Shown in pieces: positions 1 through 13,320 of a stretch of 64,000 bases of DNA. A model generated the notes under the pieces. It saw only the letters and a program-made list of their open reading frames with translations, was not told the DNA's origin and did no database searches. The position numbers were made by a program, and so were the translations under genes. Each line of letters opens with the position of its first letter. Positions within the stretch are counted from its first letter, which is position 1. This stretch comes from Branchiostoma floridae (Eukaryota > Chordata > Leptocardii > Amphioxiformes > Branchiostomatidae): assembly GCF_000003815.2 (NCBI RefSeq), contig NC_049988.1:9878917-9942916 (forward strand), read 5' to 3'.

Positions 1-37
1 GTTATCTTCAGTTCACGTCATTAGTGGCTATCTAACT

Positions 38-165
38 TAAGACACGTACACACACGCACACAAACACACACACAGAGACCGAGACACACGCACACACACA
101 CACACACGTACGCATGAGCGCGCACACATGAACACGCACACAGACACACATGCACTGACAAGCAC
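38..165. repeat. AC-rich microsatellite
   Basis: Imperfect alternating purine-pyrimidine run dominated by CA with interspersed CG and CAGA steps. Confidence 0.85.
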
Positions 166-1921
166 ACGTTTCCTTATTGGTAGACCACACGGCGTAAACA
201 CGGGTGGAAATTAGAAAAGGTAAAGCGATTATTGTAGGATTATTTCTGATAAACCCAAATGGTTCAATTCACCATTGAGAATTTGTTTGACAACCCTGCC
301 GCTACCTAAACATGAGAAGGGAAGTAGAGTGGGCGGTGGGACCCAGGAGGCCCGGCCTTTCTCTAGCAGAGTTCGTGCAATATAGGAAAATTTATCTCTC
401 TTGCCTCGGGGTAGAATAATAAGCAGTTGTTACTCAAGGTGTGTGTTGTGATATAAATCACGTTTTGGTGGGCACACAACGGAAGAAACAGTCTAGGTAG
501 TTTTCAATATACGTAATCCCTGCTCAGAGCACAAATCGGGCTGTACTGTCAGGAAAATTGCTGGATTAGGCTCAATAGGGGCCAACCACTACAAATCGTC
601 CAAACCGGTAGAGTAAAAACAAATGGTCCATCTAAGAAAGTGCCCAAAGGGATTCTAAATGAGTCGGTAAAATTTCCTCAAACGGTTGTTTGTCGGTTCA
701 CCACCTTGAAAACATCGCTTTAAAAGACTTTTCGTCCTTTGCAACTTGGCATTTCCATAGTATAAGTAGCTAGCTGTAGGAAGTACTTACAAATGACACT
801 TTCCAGGCTTGCTGTAGCGATGAAAAACTTTGAGAGAAGACTCGGTATTCTTCTTCAAGATGTTGGGGGTTGTGTTTCAATAGTTTGTCAAGCTAGCCAA
901 AATTAGTTTGTTAAACGACGATGTACTTTGCAGCCCAGTGTTGAGATCATCATATACCCCATCCGCTATTTTACTTTTTTTTTCTAAACCAGCCTCTTTG
1001 TCTTTCCCCTTCCTCAGTTTTCAAGAGAGCTGAGCAAAGTCTTTGGGGTACTGTCCTGAGGGTCATGATGGTTCATGTGCATTTGCAACGCAGAGATTAT
1101 TTAGCCTAAATTTAACGAGTGTATCTAAATCTTAAACATGGACGAATCGAACTGAATAGTCCCTCGGAAAGCTGTCCAATGTAACCGGGAACTGTGCCAA
1201 GATACAACAGTGCCTAGACGACACATACAAGTCTCTCTGTTCATCAACACTGGGGTTATCAGAGTTCACGTTTGGTGACAAAACGACAAACTGTGGTTTC
1301 AGTCAACTCATGTTCCCTTTTCTCACTGAGCAAGACAAATAACAGTCCCAAAGCCAACATACAAACGCATACACCACGTAGCAATAAAATCATGCTAACA
1401 TCGACTACTCTAAAGATATTACTCCTTGTTATTACATATTAGACAATACCCACGGATCTGTATACATGTCTACTGGGACTTCGTTATTCCCACATTGCGA
1501 AATGTGTGTCACATTATTATCTACGAACAGATGTTCCGGTAGCAAAATTCACTACGACAATATCCATGGGCCAAGGCTGTAGCTGTATCCATTGGCTACT
1601 GTCGAAAGGCCTTGGGGAATTCGAACCGGGAGCTTGAGAAACGTGACGGTTTTACTACATCTGCTCGGAGATGAGGCCGAAAACACAGGACACAGAAAGA
1701 CTTGGCATCGTCCATGGCTAGAACACAAGAGCCATTGTGCTCAAAGACGGGTGAAATTCAACAACGTGCTCGTCCAATAAATAAGTTCTGTGTTAGAAGC
1801 GTTCAGCTCATAGTCACTCTGAAGATGTTTTGGAAGGAATTATCGGTAAAATCAGACAGTCTGTAAATTTCTGGATTGTTTCTTTAATTTAGACTCACAT
1901 CTGTGTATAAATGGCCGAATT

Positions 1922-1946
1922 TTACTCTACTCTACTCTACTCTACT
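1922..1946. repeat. TCTAC pentanucleotide repeat
   Basis: About five perfect tandem copies of TCTAC. Confidence 0.85.
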
Positions 1947-2739
1947 GGTAGTTTCTCAATACGTATACCACCCTTGTCGCACGGAAGAGGAAACAGCTGT
2001 ATAACACAGAAGGCCATGTTGATCACCGTGAACACAACATGTCCAACATTCCATGAACATTAGATATTCCTATGCATGGTAAATTCACAAAAAGGAGTGG
2101 AATTTATTGTCCTCTTAGTGCATTTTCATATATATACAGATATGCACAGAGTATCCAACAGACTCTATTCTTCAATATTCGTACTACAAGCCAATACGCA
2201 ATACTAGTACTGTAGTACTATTACAGTATTAGAGTAACTTTGAAAGCCAACGTCAACTTACCTGGTTTGGCCAATCGATGGAGTCTGTGCTTCTCAAAAC
2301 CTCTTTCGCTCAAAACTGCATCCTATAGTTTACCCCAAAACAGAGGACTTCAAACTGTAGACGTCGACCGTTTATGTAGTTTATCAATGGTTCGTGAGAG
2401 AGATCTAGGCCGAGAACACGGTACCAGTGTCGCACTTTTCGTACTGGCGGGAGCTCGTCGCACTTGTGGCGTGAAGGGGTCAAACCCCTGCGGGAGTGGG
2501 TCAAACAGTGGCAGAGGATCAGCCCGGAACTTCAGAGCAAAGCAGGGCAGACAGCCGGTTATGGAACGTCAGGGCATTTACTGTATCTGTCAGGCCGGAG
2601 AGAGAACCAACCGAGACGTGTCCCTGAAGTGGCATTGGCGGGCCGCATGGGGGCGTGAAAGAGGAGATAACTTTACAGAACTAAGATTAAAGATGATCTA
2701 AACCATCTTTTTTACACGCATACCATGTGTTAGGTACGG

Positions 2740-2920
2740 AACTTGGACTTGTAAATTCTAATACAACATAACTAGGGAATTCCAGTACAGCATAACTTGG
2801 ACATTCTAATAGAGAGTCTACTGTACATCTTGGAAATTCTAATACAGCAGTATAACTCTTTTAACACAGTATAACTTCGAAATTCTAATACAGTATAACT
2901 TGGAAATTCTAATATAACGT
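2740..2920. repeat. Imperfect short tandem repeat
   Basis: Units of roughly 25-35 bp containing aaattctaatacag and tataactt recur about five or six times with substitutions and spacing changes. Nothing coding is apparent in it. Confidence 0.6.
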
Positions 2921-5908
2921 TTCTTGACTGGACAGAAACCTCGCACGCTGTATTAGACTACCAATATAATCTATATAACGACAGTATCGACGGAGACAAC
3001 ACTGGTAAGTAGCGCTGTGTCATCATCATCATGTGTACCTCTTACCCAGCGTCTTTCTGGTATTTTCCGTTTTGCTCGGGGATCTTCAGCAAATTTGCTT
3101 TGTTTTCGTTACCGTGTCTTTGAAATATCACATTTGCCTCATATGGCCGCCGCTCACTCCCATTGCTCTTACATGTAAGGATATTACGGCATCGTGCTGA
3201 GCTTTTTATCCCAGATAGTCACCTTCCACCTAACAAGTAGTTTAAAATACAGCTAATAACATTGTAATGGGTAGAATTTCATCCTTCACTTGAACCAAGA
3301 CACGAGACATGACGAGACGGAGGCGTCTACCACAGGTACCCCGTGGTTCCAATTTCGGTCCCGAGACCCTCATGTGTAAAACATTAGGCTCCTGAGAACA
3401 CTCTTTACACAAGGCCAAGTACATGTAATGGGAACAAGTGATCAGGTCTAGAAGTGGGTGCCCTGTTACATATGGGCATGATGTGAGGAAGTGACTGGAA
3501 CATGCATGGGGCGATATTAGTGTGCAAAAGGGCCAGATATCTTGTTGAGGTCTGGTGAAGAAAGCCAACTGCTTTTAGACTGGAGATATCAAAGTGTGCC
3601 AGAATACTTTGGGATTCGCTGTGGAAATACTTTTACACGTGTTCTCAACTGGAGGTTTCCTCTACTCTTTTCTACTTCACCTGACATTAAAACCACCCAC
3701 TGACATCATGTTACCTCTTTAGGATCAATCCAGATACGATTGTGAAAACATCGTTGTGAAACTGAGGGGGTGTGGGGTGAAAATCTTCCCAGGAAATCTG
3801 ACAAAGAGCTTGTTTTCTTCATCATTACCATAGAATTACAAATGTTCTAAAAAAAGAATTTGCGTCCAACGGCTTTTATCCTTTTTAAATTTACCACACG
3901 GAGGCCCATCATCAAAATTTACCTTCGTTTTCTAGACCACTTCCCACCTACGAAGTATCATAGGGACCTATACACGCGCACACGCACACATACTCGAGTG
4001 GCTTGGCTTGACATAAGCTTCTTAGCGAATGTAACAATCAATATGGATTGAGAACTGTTAACCCATTTTACGGAGAGCAGGTGCAAGGTCAGCGGCACCA
4101 TGAGACGGTCTGGACTTGAAAACTGTTCACCATTCATCATGCTTAGATGTTTGAATTAAAAACACATGGTATACATGGGGCAGAGATGGGACGCGTTCGC
4201 CAGACTCAACAGAATTGTGTACTGTATAATGAATGGAATCACTCCAATGTGAAAGGAATAAAATGTGTAACTTTGAGAAGATAAATTTGTCTGAACTTGT
4301 GAAAACGTGGAGGGGTACGCACTGGTGCATTGAGGATACTGAAAAATGATATTTACTACAAATCCGGTGCTATGGCATTGCATGCATCCACTTGCATTGC
4401 ATTGGAGCTAAAACTAACAAGTTACCAAATGATAACACCACCGAGAGTTTCTATGTCAGCCAATATCCATTCAAATCATTTCAATGTCTTCCTGCTCCTT
4501 ATGATTTCGAGGTCTAATCAAGACCCACCCACATATCAAGTATGACGGCAATGCATCTAAGCTGTCTCCATCTATGGTGTCAACACACAGACACAGACAC
4601 AGACACACGCGCTGCACACATATACATATTCGCACGCGCCTACACACATGAACGCTCATACCGAAAACAAAACCTTCAGTTATCACGGAGTTAATAACAA
4701 TTTGCGAAATTTGGGTCATACGTCACAAATCTAATATCAAAGCATTTCTTTTGTTGGCTGTCTATACCTCTCTGTTAACTTAAAACATCTGCAAACTGCA
4801 TATTCTTAATATTGCTAAATCATACTGTTAAAGCATCTGACACCCTCAAACATCCTTCTAGAGATGACAGAAAAGAAAATATTCTTCGACAAGAGACAGG
4901 TGTGTATCTTAATGTCCTTATTTTGTAGTTTGCGGCGCCCCAGGTACCGATTAGGATTTACATGAAATGATTGACAGTTGTATATAAATAGTATAATCCA
5001 ATCCGTTGAAGACAAATGAGGAACCACACGGGAAAGTAGGCCACATGTGGGACCTATATGTTACAACGAAGTTCCTTTGGCTGCCCGCCCAAACGTGGCC
5101 TTTGTATATTGTTTATATTTAACGTATACTCCAATTTATTTTGTAAGAAAACTGTCAACATAAAAAAAGAATCATGTACACTAAGAGGAAACAGACACAC
5201 ATTTCTACACGATGTCGCCAAGGCACATGCAGATCCTAAATTTATATACAACGAAAATTCTATTTAGTGCAAACGTACAGCGTGATATGAAGACAAATGC
5301 ATGGTACTGTAACGTTATGTATAACTTTTAAGAAGGGTGAAAAGTTAAACATCTTTTTAGTATGATGTAAGACACCTGTTAAAGTGATCCTCAGCCTGTT
5401 ATAGTCTGTACAACCTATTTCAACAGATGTCTGAAGCTCGTTGATTTGTGCTGTTACTTATTATCAGTTAATCATCAATTATCAGTCGTCTTTGAAGTCT
5501 TGTTACATCGGTATCAGTTTTAGAGGCCTTAATTGATACTGCACATATTGTTTTCTAATCGGCCTGGTTTGACATAATCTGGTCCGATTGTTATATAAAG
5601 ACACTTTGGATAGTTCAAGGGTGGATCAGGGAAAGGGTGGATATTTTGGACGTTTATGAAATTATGTCAATTTCTGTTGGCTTCTACTTCTTCTGGTTCC
5701 AGTGACGTTAAAAGAGTTATGTCTATGGCATCCAGACTGGCCCAAGAGTTTTGAGTCCACTACTAAATTGAAATTTTAATACTAATTGAAACCCTTGACC
5801 TCTTTATCTTCTGAGTTCTTTCTAGAAAAGTCTGTGAAAATGCTGTTTTCTGACATTCGAGAATGCCCGAACTTAAGGTTCTGGGTCGGAGTTCGGAAGG
5901 GTGCTGTA

Positions 5909-6101
5909 ATACCCCCCTCACATTAGGCGAAAATCGATCGGACGAAGAGTCTGCGAGCCCTAAATTACGAGGAGGCATGACCCTGACGGGAAGGGGGGAA
6001 CTCTGCCATTTCTTCGCCGGCATCATGGTCATGCCTCCTCGTAATGTAGAGCTCGCAGACTCGTCGTCCGATCGATTTTCGCCTAATGTGAGGGGGGTAT
6101 C
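5909..6101. mobile_element. Foldback (MITE-like) element
   Basis: Arms of about 65-70 bp are near-perfect inverted repeats. The left arm begins ATACCCCCCTCACATTAGG and the right arm ends with its reverse complement. Both arms contain an ATCGATCGGACGA block and a GAGGAGGCATGACC block. The centre is only about 50 bp and cannot encode a transposase, so the element is non-autonomous. No unambiguous target duplication is visible, and the family is not assigned. Confidence 0.7.
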
Positions 6102-6719
6102 TAACGTTTGCTCCCTATTGTATGGTGATCGTTATAGCTGAGCATAGATTTGTCGTATTTCCTGAAAAGTCCGTGGGTTGTATTATTTTTGTGCGAGGAG
6201 TAGTTGGCCAGCCAGCGAAACCATTTTTGTATTAGTCCGCTGCAACGGTGATGCGGTTTTGTCGCCTAATGACCCAAATAGCAGCGTTTTTCATGCGATT
6301 TGGATGAAAAACTGCGTCATCGGAGATTGCAAAAAAAGTTATGATATGGAATTTTTTTAATTTTCATTTTGCACAAACATTAAGAATTTAGCTTCTCTAC
6401 CGCATAGGGCGTTATCCTAGGAAAATTGTTTTTTTCTAAGCAGCGTCGATCAAAAAAGCGTTAATAATGATACTTTTCGGGTCTAAATATAAAATTTCAC
6501 TGCATATTCTACCCAAAATTTCAGGTTCAATTTCAGCACAGTAGAATATGTATTGTATTGACTTCATATGGCTATAATGAAAAACGTTAACGTTGAAATT
6601 ACCAAAGGGGTATAAGTAGTTAGAGGTGAGGGTGAAGTAAGGGTGAAGTAAAAAAAAAAAATAAGGGTTCGACTAGCGGTTACCGAAGGGTTCGCTTAAC
6701 GCGGTTACTTCAGGGGACC

Positions 6720-6892
6720 CTTCATTCGAGAATATCTCGGCAACAAAGAACGATATTTCAATGCGGTTTACGGATTGCAATAGGGTACTAAAGAACCTAT
6801 CCAACCATTCCAAGTTCAACCCCCGAAAAGATATTTAAACATTGAGGAAGTTCGACCGAAAGGGTTCGCCTGGCAGTTACCGCCATCACTCT
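6720..6892. repeat. Diverged unit of the 6.7-10.8 kb repeat family
   Basis: Contains the family signature: an aatatctcggcaacaaag block, a gcggtttacggattacaat block, then a cctatccaacc...accaagttcaac block. The same ordered blocks recur between 10.05 and 10.8 kb and, more diverged, inside every 215-bp unit that follows. Confidence 0.65.
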
Positions 6893-8567
6893 ACCCGGTG
6901 CCGTGACAGGCGATGGTTAAAAAAAGGAGCTAGCGGTTGCGCCTAAACAGGCTCTGTATACTCAAGAATATCTCGAGAAGGAAGTATCGGAATATTTTGC
7001 GGTTTTCATCTTTCAATTCCTCACTAAGGGACCTTTATCCAACCATACCAAGTTTGCCAGGCCGGAACTTAAACTCTAAGCTACAATCTCAGTCTTAAGT
7101 CATCAACCTACCCGGTGCCGTGACAGGCGATGGTTCAAAAAAGGAGCTAGCGGTTGCGCCTAAACAGGGTCTGTATACTCAAGAATATCTCGAGAAGGAA
7201 GTATCGGAATATTTTGCGGTTTTCATCTTTCAATTCCTCACTAAGGGACCTTTCCAACCATACCAAGTTTGCCAGGCCGGAACTTAAACTCTAAGCTACA
7301 ATCTCAGTCTTAAGTCATCAACCTACCCGGTGCCGTGACAGGCGATGGTTCAAAAAAGGAGCTAGCGGTTGCGCCTAAACAGGGTCTGTATACTCAAGAA
7401 TATCTCGAGAAGGAAGTATCGGAATATTTTGCGGTTTTCATCTTTAGATTCCTCACTAAGGGACCTTTCCAACCATACCAAGTTTGCCAGGCCGGAACTT
7501 AAACTCTAAGCTACAATCTCAGTCTTAAGTCATCAACCTACCCGTGCCGTGACAGGCGATGGTTCAAAAAAGGAGCTAGCGGTTGCGCCTAAACAGGGTC
7601 TGTATACTCAAGAATATCTCGAGAAGGAAGTATCGGAATATTTTGCGGTTTTCATCTTTCAATTCCTCACTAAGGGACCTTTCCAACCATACCAAGTTTG
7701 CCAGGCCGGAACTTAAACTCTAAGCTACAATCTCAGTCTTAAGTCATCAACCTACCCGGTGCCGTGACAGGCGTTGGTTGAAAAAAGGAGCTAGCGGTTG
7801 CGCCTAAACAGGGTCTGTATACTCAAGAATATCTCGAGAAGGAAATATTGGAATATTTTGCGGTTTTCATCTTTCAATTCCTCACTAAGGGACCTTTCCA
7901 ACCATACCAAGTTTGCCAGGCCTTAACTTAAACTCTAAGCTACAATCTCAGTCTTAAGTCATCAACCTACCCGTGCCGTGACAGGCGATGGTTGAAAAAA
8001 GGAGCTAGCGGTTGCGCCTAAACAGGGTCTGTATACTCAAGAATATCTCGAGAAGGAAGTATCGGAATATTTTGCGGTTTTCATCTTTCAATTCCTCACT
8101 AAGGGACCTTTCCAACCATACCAAGTTTGCCAGGCCGGAACTTAAACTCTAAGCTACAATTTCAGTCTTAAGTCATCAACCTACCCGGTGCCGTGACAGG
8201 CGATGGTTCAAAAAAGGAGCTAGCGGTTGCGCCTAAACAGGGTCTATATACTCAAGAATATCTCGAGAAGGAAGTATCGGAATATTTTGCGGTTTTCATC
8301 TTTCAATTTCTCACTAAAGGACCTTTCCAACCACGCCAAGTCTGCCAGGCCGGAACTTAAACTCTGAGCTACAATCTCAGTCTTAAGTCATCAACCTACC
8401 CGTGCCGTGACAGGCGATGGTTTCAAAAAAGGAGCTAGCGGTTGCCCTAAACAGGGTCTGTATACTCAAGAATATCTCGAGAAGGAAGTATCGGAATATT
8501 TTGCGGTTTTCATCTTTCAATTCCTCACTAAGGGACCTTTCCAACCATACCAAGTTTGCCAGGCCGG
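6892..8567. repeat. About 215-bp tandem (satellite-like) array, about 8 units
   Basis: The motif ctacccg(g)tgccgtgacaggcg recurs near 6892, 7108, 7323, 7538, 7752, 7967, 8181 and 8396, a period of 214-215 bp. Units are very similar, differing by a few substitutions and one-base indels, which suggests recent homogenisation. Each unit contains tactcaagaatatctcgaga and a tttccaaccataccaagttt block. The last unit breaks off at CCGG (8564-8567), where another element begins. No coding capacity is apparent. Confidence 0.9.
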
Positions 8568-9754
8568 TGTGACAGCGATCTCGCCCCCCGTGATCTCGCC
8601 CCCCCGGGGGCGAAATCACTAGCGATCTCGCCCCCCCGGGGGCGAAATCACTAGCGATCTCGCCCCCCCGGGGCGAAGTCACTAGCGATCTCGCCCTCCN
8701 NNNNNNNNNNNNNNNNNNNNNNNNNNNNNNNNNNNNNNNNNNNNNNNNNNNNNNNNNNNNNNNNNNNNNNNNNNNNNNNNNNNNNNNNNNNNNNNNNNNN
8801 NNNNNNNNNNNNNNNNNNNNNNNNNNNNNNNNNNNNNNNNNNNNNNNNNNNNNNNNNNNNNNNNNNNNNNNNNNNNNNNNNNNNNNNNNNNNNNNNNNNN
8901 NNNNNNNNNNNNNNNNNNNNNNNNNNNNNNNNNNNNNNNNNNNNNNNNNNNNNNNNNNNNNNNNNNNNNNNNNNNNNNNNNNNNNNNNNNNNNNNNNNNN
9001 NNNNNNNNNNNNNNNNNNNNNNNNNNNNNNNNNNNNNNNNNNNNNNNNNNNNNNNNNNNNNNNNNNNNNNNNNNNNNNNNNNNNNNNNNNNNNNNNNNNN
9101 NNNNNNNNNNNNNNNNNNNNNNNNNNNNNNNNNNNNNNNNNNNNNNNNNNNNNNNNNNNNNNNNNNNNNNNNNNNNNNNNNNNNNNNNNNNNNNNNNNNN
9201 NNNNNNNNNNNNNNNNNNNNNNNNNNNNNNNNNNNNNNNNNNNNNNNNNNNNNNNNNNNNNNNNNNNNNNNNNNNNNNNNNNNNNNNNNNNNNNNNNNNN
9301 NNNNNNNNNNNNNNNNNNNNNNNNNNNNNNNNNNNNNNNNNNNNNNNNNNNNNNNNNNNNNNNNNNNNNNNNNNNNNNNNNNNNNNNNNNNNNNNNNNNN
9401 NNNNNNNNNNNNNNNNNNNNNNNNNNNNNNNNNNNNNNNNNNNNNNNNNNNNNNNNNNNNNNNNNNNTTTTTCATTTCAATGTCATGTTTGCACCGAACA
9501 ATATGGTATCGACTTTCGAGGTGTGACATCTTACGGTACGGTAATAAGGTGCCATATAGGTACCAGGTAACACACCATATACGTTACTCCCCAGGTGCAG
9601 TATAGTTCCAGGTAGCGCACCTGTAATATGGTAATATGTAGTAGCCAGCTGCTCTTGGGGGGGGGGGGGCGAAAACGCTAAAGGGGGGCGAAAACGCTAG
9701 TGATCTCGCCCCCCGGGGGGGCGAGATCGCCGGGGGGGCGAGAACGCTGTCACA
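8568..9754. mobile_element. GC-rich TIR element flanked by CCGG, spanning an assembly gap
   Basis: The left end reads TGTGACAGCG followed by GATCTCGCCCCCC-type repeats. The right end is the inverted counterpart, CGCTGTCACA. CCGG lies immediately outside both ends (8564-8567 and 9755-9758), consistent with a 4-bp target duplication. Internally there are short repeats built around CGATCTCGCCCCC and its complement, and 768 N. The sequence right of the element does not resume the 215-bp unit, so either the two ends come from different insertions or the gap join is wrong. Confidence 0.5.
8700..9467. other. Assembly gap (768 N)
   Basis: Run of N inside the GC-rich repeat. The low-complexity CCCCC/GGGGG flanks probably explain the failure to assemble. 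Confidence 0.99.
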
Positions 9755-12700
9755 CCGGTACGCGGTGTTCAAAAAATTACCCCCAGCGGCAGCCGACATA
9801 TGGAAGTGGCGGGAAGAGGATTCCTACGCGAAATACTACCAGCTTCCCAGCCAAACAAACATTGTAACCCAAGTCATACAGGCTCAAAACTTAATATAGT
9901 AGTCCTTTACTATCCACCAGATTTTTCGTCTCGCTGACGTGCACAGAAAAATGTATTTGGCTTTTCAAGAAGTGCGACGTACTATTTTGTGCCCGACCTA
10001 CTTTTGTCCACGGGGGTCGCCCATAAATACTGTGTTCTGCGACCTTAACTTAAGAGGCCCCAAAACATACGTTGTTACCTTTTCGAATCTCCACAACAAA
10101 GCACGATCTTTCAATGCTGTTTACGGATTACAATAGGGCACCAAAGGACCTATCCAACTATACCAAGTTCAACCCCCCGAAAGATAGATAAAGATTCCGG
10201 AAGTTCGATCGTAAGGGTTCGCCTAGCGCCTAGCGGTCACCGAAGAGTTCGCTTAGCGGTTACTTCAGGGGACCCTTCATTCGAGAATATCTCGGCAACA
10301 AAGCACGATCAACAATGCGGTTTGCGGATTACAATAGGGTACCAAGGGACCTTTCCAACCACACCAAGTTCAACTCCCCGAAAGATTGCGGAAGTTCGAT
10401 TATAAGGGTTCGCCTAGCGGTTACTGAATGGTTCGCTTAGCGGGGTTACTTCAGGGGACCCTTCTTTCCAACGATACCAAGTTGAACCCACCGGAATACA
10501 GTTTAGGATTGCGGAATCTCCAGCGTATATACGCACGTACATGTAAGGGGTAGTTAGCAGTTAGTTAGGGTAAACCTATAATCAAGAATATCTCCGCAAC
10601 AAAGCACAATCTTTCAATGCGGTTTGCGGATTACAATTCCCTACCAAGGGACCTTTCTAACGATACCAAGTTGAACCCACCCACAGTACGGTTTAAGATT
10701 GCGGAATCTCCAGCGTGTATACGCACGTAATGGACCTTTCCAACGATACCTAGTTTAATCCACCAGAGGATCGTTTAAGATTTCGGAATTTCTTGCCTTT
10801 GGTTTAGTTAGCGGTTGGTTAAAATCTAAACAAATCATAACATTGACGACTTAAACTTACATTTCACTGTCGTTCTAAATTCAATTCTGAAATATGTCAA
10901 AAATCGCGATATCGTCCCGCAACCACTTCTGAACTATCTTGAATCGCAATGATTCATGTAAAGATGTCCGAGTTGATATATTTAAACTGGTTTCAAACTT
11001 AGATCCCTCCGTTTGAAAGATTTTTATGGGCCCTGAAAATCGCAAGAACGTTCCACAATCACTTCTAAAACACCTTGATTCCGAATGACATAATCAATTG
11101 TCATAACTTAGATCCATCCATTTGTAAGATCGGGGGGGGGGGGGGGCAGTTTTCACGGACGAACCAAATATTATAGAAGGGCCGCGAGAATTGGTCCGCC
11201 CTCCTGAAAATCTGATGACTGGATTATTTGGGAGAACTTGAAAATGTTTGCCAAGGGTGTAATATATTGATGTATGTTTCCTTTATAAGGCAAACCAATA
11301 CAATATTATTCTGATGCAACGTTAAATGTAGATTTTTTAATACAAATAACGTTAGATAGCTAATGTGTATGTTATTACCAACGTTAACGGTCCGTTATGT
11401 AGATAATTTTACTGATATTTACCAAATTGTAACGAGGAAGCCACCCACCTCAAACGTGTGATACTCAGGCTAAACGTGTGTAGCACCAAGCGGCCAGGTA
11501 CATGCTGCTATGAAGATCATTCTTATTCAAATTTCTCTTCAAATGACAAAAATCCTGGTGTCGGTGTCCGAAATTAATATAACAAAACCTTATAAATCTT
11601 TTAAGTCCAAAACAGGCGCCTCCATCCTCGACTGCAAGTGGCAATATCCAAGTATATGAAGCTACGGAGAGCATGCAGTTCTCAATACTACGCGACTCGT
11701 CGGTACGTGTGTTTGACCGGACCACCATCTTGGATGTCCTGGCTAGTCTCGTACCCAGGACCCTACGTCATAATCTAAACTGGACAAGAGAGGAGAGAGT
11801 AGCTAGGTTTCAACTCATCAATAATTAACCGCTTCGTTAGCAAGCAGAAAATAAAAAGAATGAATCTTGACATTGAGTTTAAACATGTTTTAAATTGGGG
11901 AACGATACGGCGATTCTTAGAGGGCAGCCGATTTTCACGACCCTTCTTAGATATTTGATCAAATTATTTCCCCAGACAACTTTTAAATGGAATGATCCAT
12001 GTGATGACAATGAGTTTTATTACGGCCACAGCAAGTTAACTTTATGGATGACATCCTCGGTAGACTGCAAAAATAATAAGATAATAGGGCGAAAAAAACA
12101 AGATAGGTTAAAAATAAACTTTGTACAGAATTGAAGTGACAAGACATGGTAGCACAGCCAACAAGTCATTTATTCGTGTATTCAAGAAGTGAGATAGAGT
12201 AGCAAACTAGTGTGGTAGATTAGCATAATTACTTACTAAGTTGGCAACTTCACTCACGACTTCCGTACATATAGTGGCGCCTCTTTTTCAACTATCCAAC
12301 TAGTTTCACTTCTACAACTACAGTTATGGTTACATCGCTAGTGTCATTTCTAAAAGTACAATCATTAGGCGACAATACAATATATTTTCCCATTTTGGTA
12401 CTTTCTCGTCATGTTGGCCTTCTCCGAAGAATCTGAAATCAGTTGAAATGAGTGCCTCAGCGCCCAGCATTTAACGTTACGTTATGCCTTAACGTTATAT
12501 TATCTGCAAATTGGAACAACGCTAAGTAGTTCCCCTTCCTAGTAAAGGGGGAAGCAAACGTTCATGACACTTTGTCCAATAACTCTCTACAAACAAGACG
12601 CTTCAAAAACTATATCATCATTTAACGTTAACGTTACAAAGCAATATGGAAAAAAAGTTCCGTTAATTGAGTTCTGTTAATTGAAAAGAAACCAGCCAGT

Positions 12701-13320
12701 CAACTGTACCTATTCACAGTTGGAAAGTTTGTTTCACTGGAGCTCACTAGCTCTTTTCCTGACCTTTGGCTCCAATATCACTTTGATACACGCCAAATAA
12801 GCTTTAAAGTTAGAATACCAGATACTTAACGTTAACCATTACAACGAGAGACGACAACTAACAGAGGTGAGTTAAAACACCTGTATTGTTTAACCCTCCA
12901 TTTGAACCTTGATAAATAAATAGATAGATAAATAAATGAAATGAAATAAATGCATGAAAACACCACATAATGTTGCTATGTTTTAGGGGGGAATTGCTTT
13001 CTTTGAAGCTGCCGTTAATTAATCCAGTCACATGCAGACCTATTATGTCACATGACTCTTTGTGAGATAATCGAAACATGTGACAGTAGCTCAGTTGGGT
13101 GAAACCACTTGGCAAATTGGATTTCCGTGCTATTGTTAACATCAATACACGCTAGTTTATGAATTTAAACATTTTCTAACGTACGGATTTTATATAATAT
13201 ATATACTGTAACTCCGTTACGTTCTAATCTCAATATTGATGTTACTGTTGGCGTTATTTGCGATCGAATTACATACAATACCATCACCCCCATGTTACGA
13301 GTGGTTTAGACCAAAGCAAC
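9755..13320. other. Repeat-rich intergenic region
   Basis: About 10050-10800 holds four to five diverged copies of the 6.7-kb repeat family. A polyG run lies near 11131-11146. From 10.8 to 13.3 kb no gene is recognised. Open frames at 11465-11728 (-) and 11895-12134 (+) lack recognisable motifs. TAACGTTA-type words are frequent. Confidence 0.5.
10050..10800. repeat. Diverged tandem repeats of the satellite family
   Basis: Ordered blocks aatatctcggcaacaaagca, tgcggttt(g/a)cggattacaat, then ggacctttccaac...accaagtt recur at about 10085, 10285, 10580 and 10730, with variable spacers containing ggttcgcctagcggtta. They resemble the 6720-6892 unit more closely than the homogeneous 215-bp units. 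Confidence 0.65.

Larger units (their letters stand above)
1..5908. other. Gene-poor region, no supported gene
   Basis: No exon with recognisable protein similarity was found. Short open frames, including one of 153 codons at 2240-2701, lack family motifs and convincing splice context. The stretch contains AC-rich microsatellites near 38-165, 3970-4000 and 4570-4640, a TCTAC pentamer run near 1922-1946, and an imperfect short tandem repeat near 2740-2920 built on a motif like cttggaaattctaatacag. A copy of a dispersed repeat also found at 35.0, 36.4 and 49.2 kb lies near 3890-3990. Confidence 0.5.

Noticed and set aside
2240-2701. 153-codon plus-strand ORF
   Set aside because: No motif, no splice context, and no similarity that I recognise. 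Length alone is not enough in 64 kb.
8651-9529. 292-codon ORF across the 8.7-9.5 kb gap
   Set aside because: Most of it is N, and the rest is GC-rich repeat.
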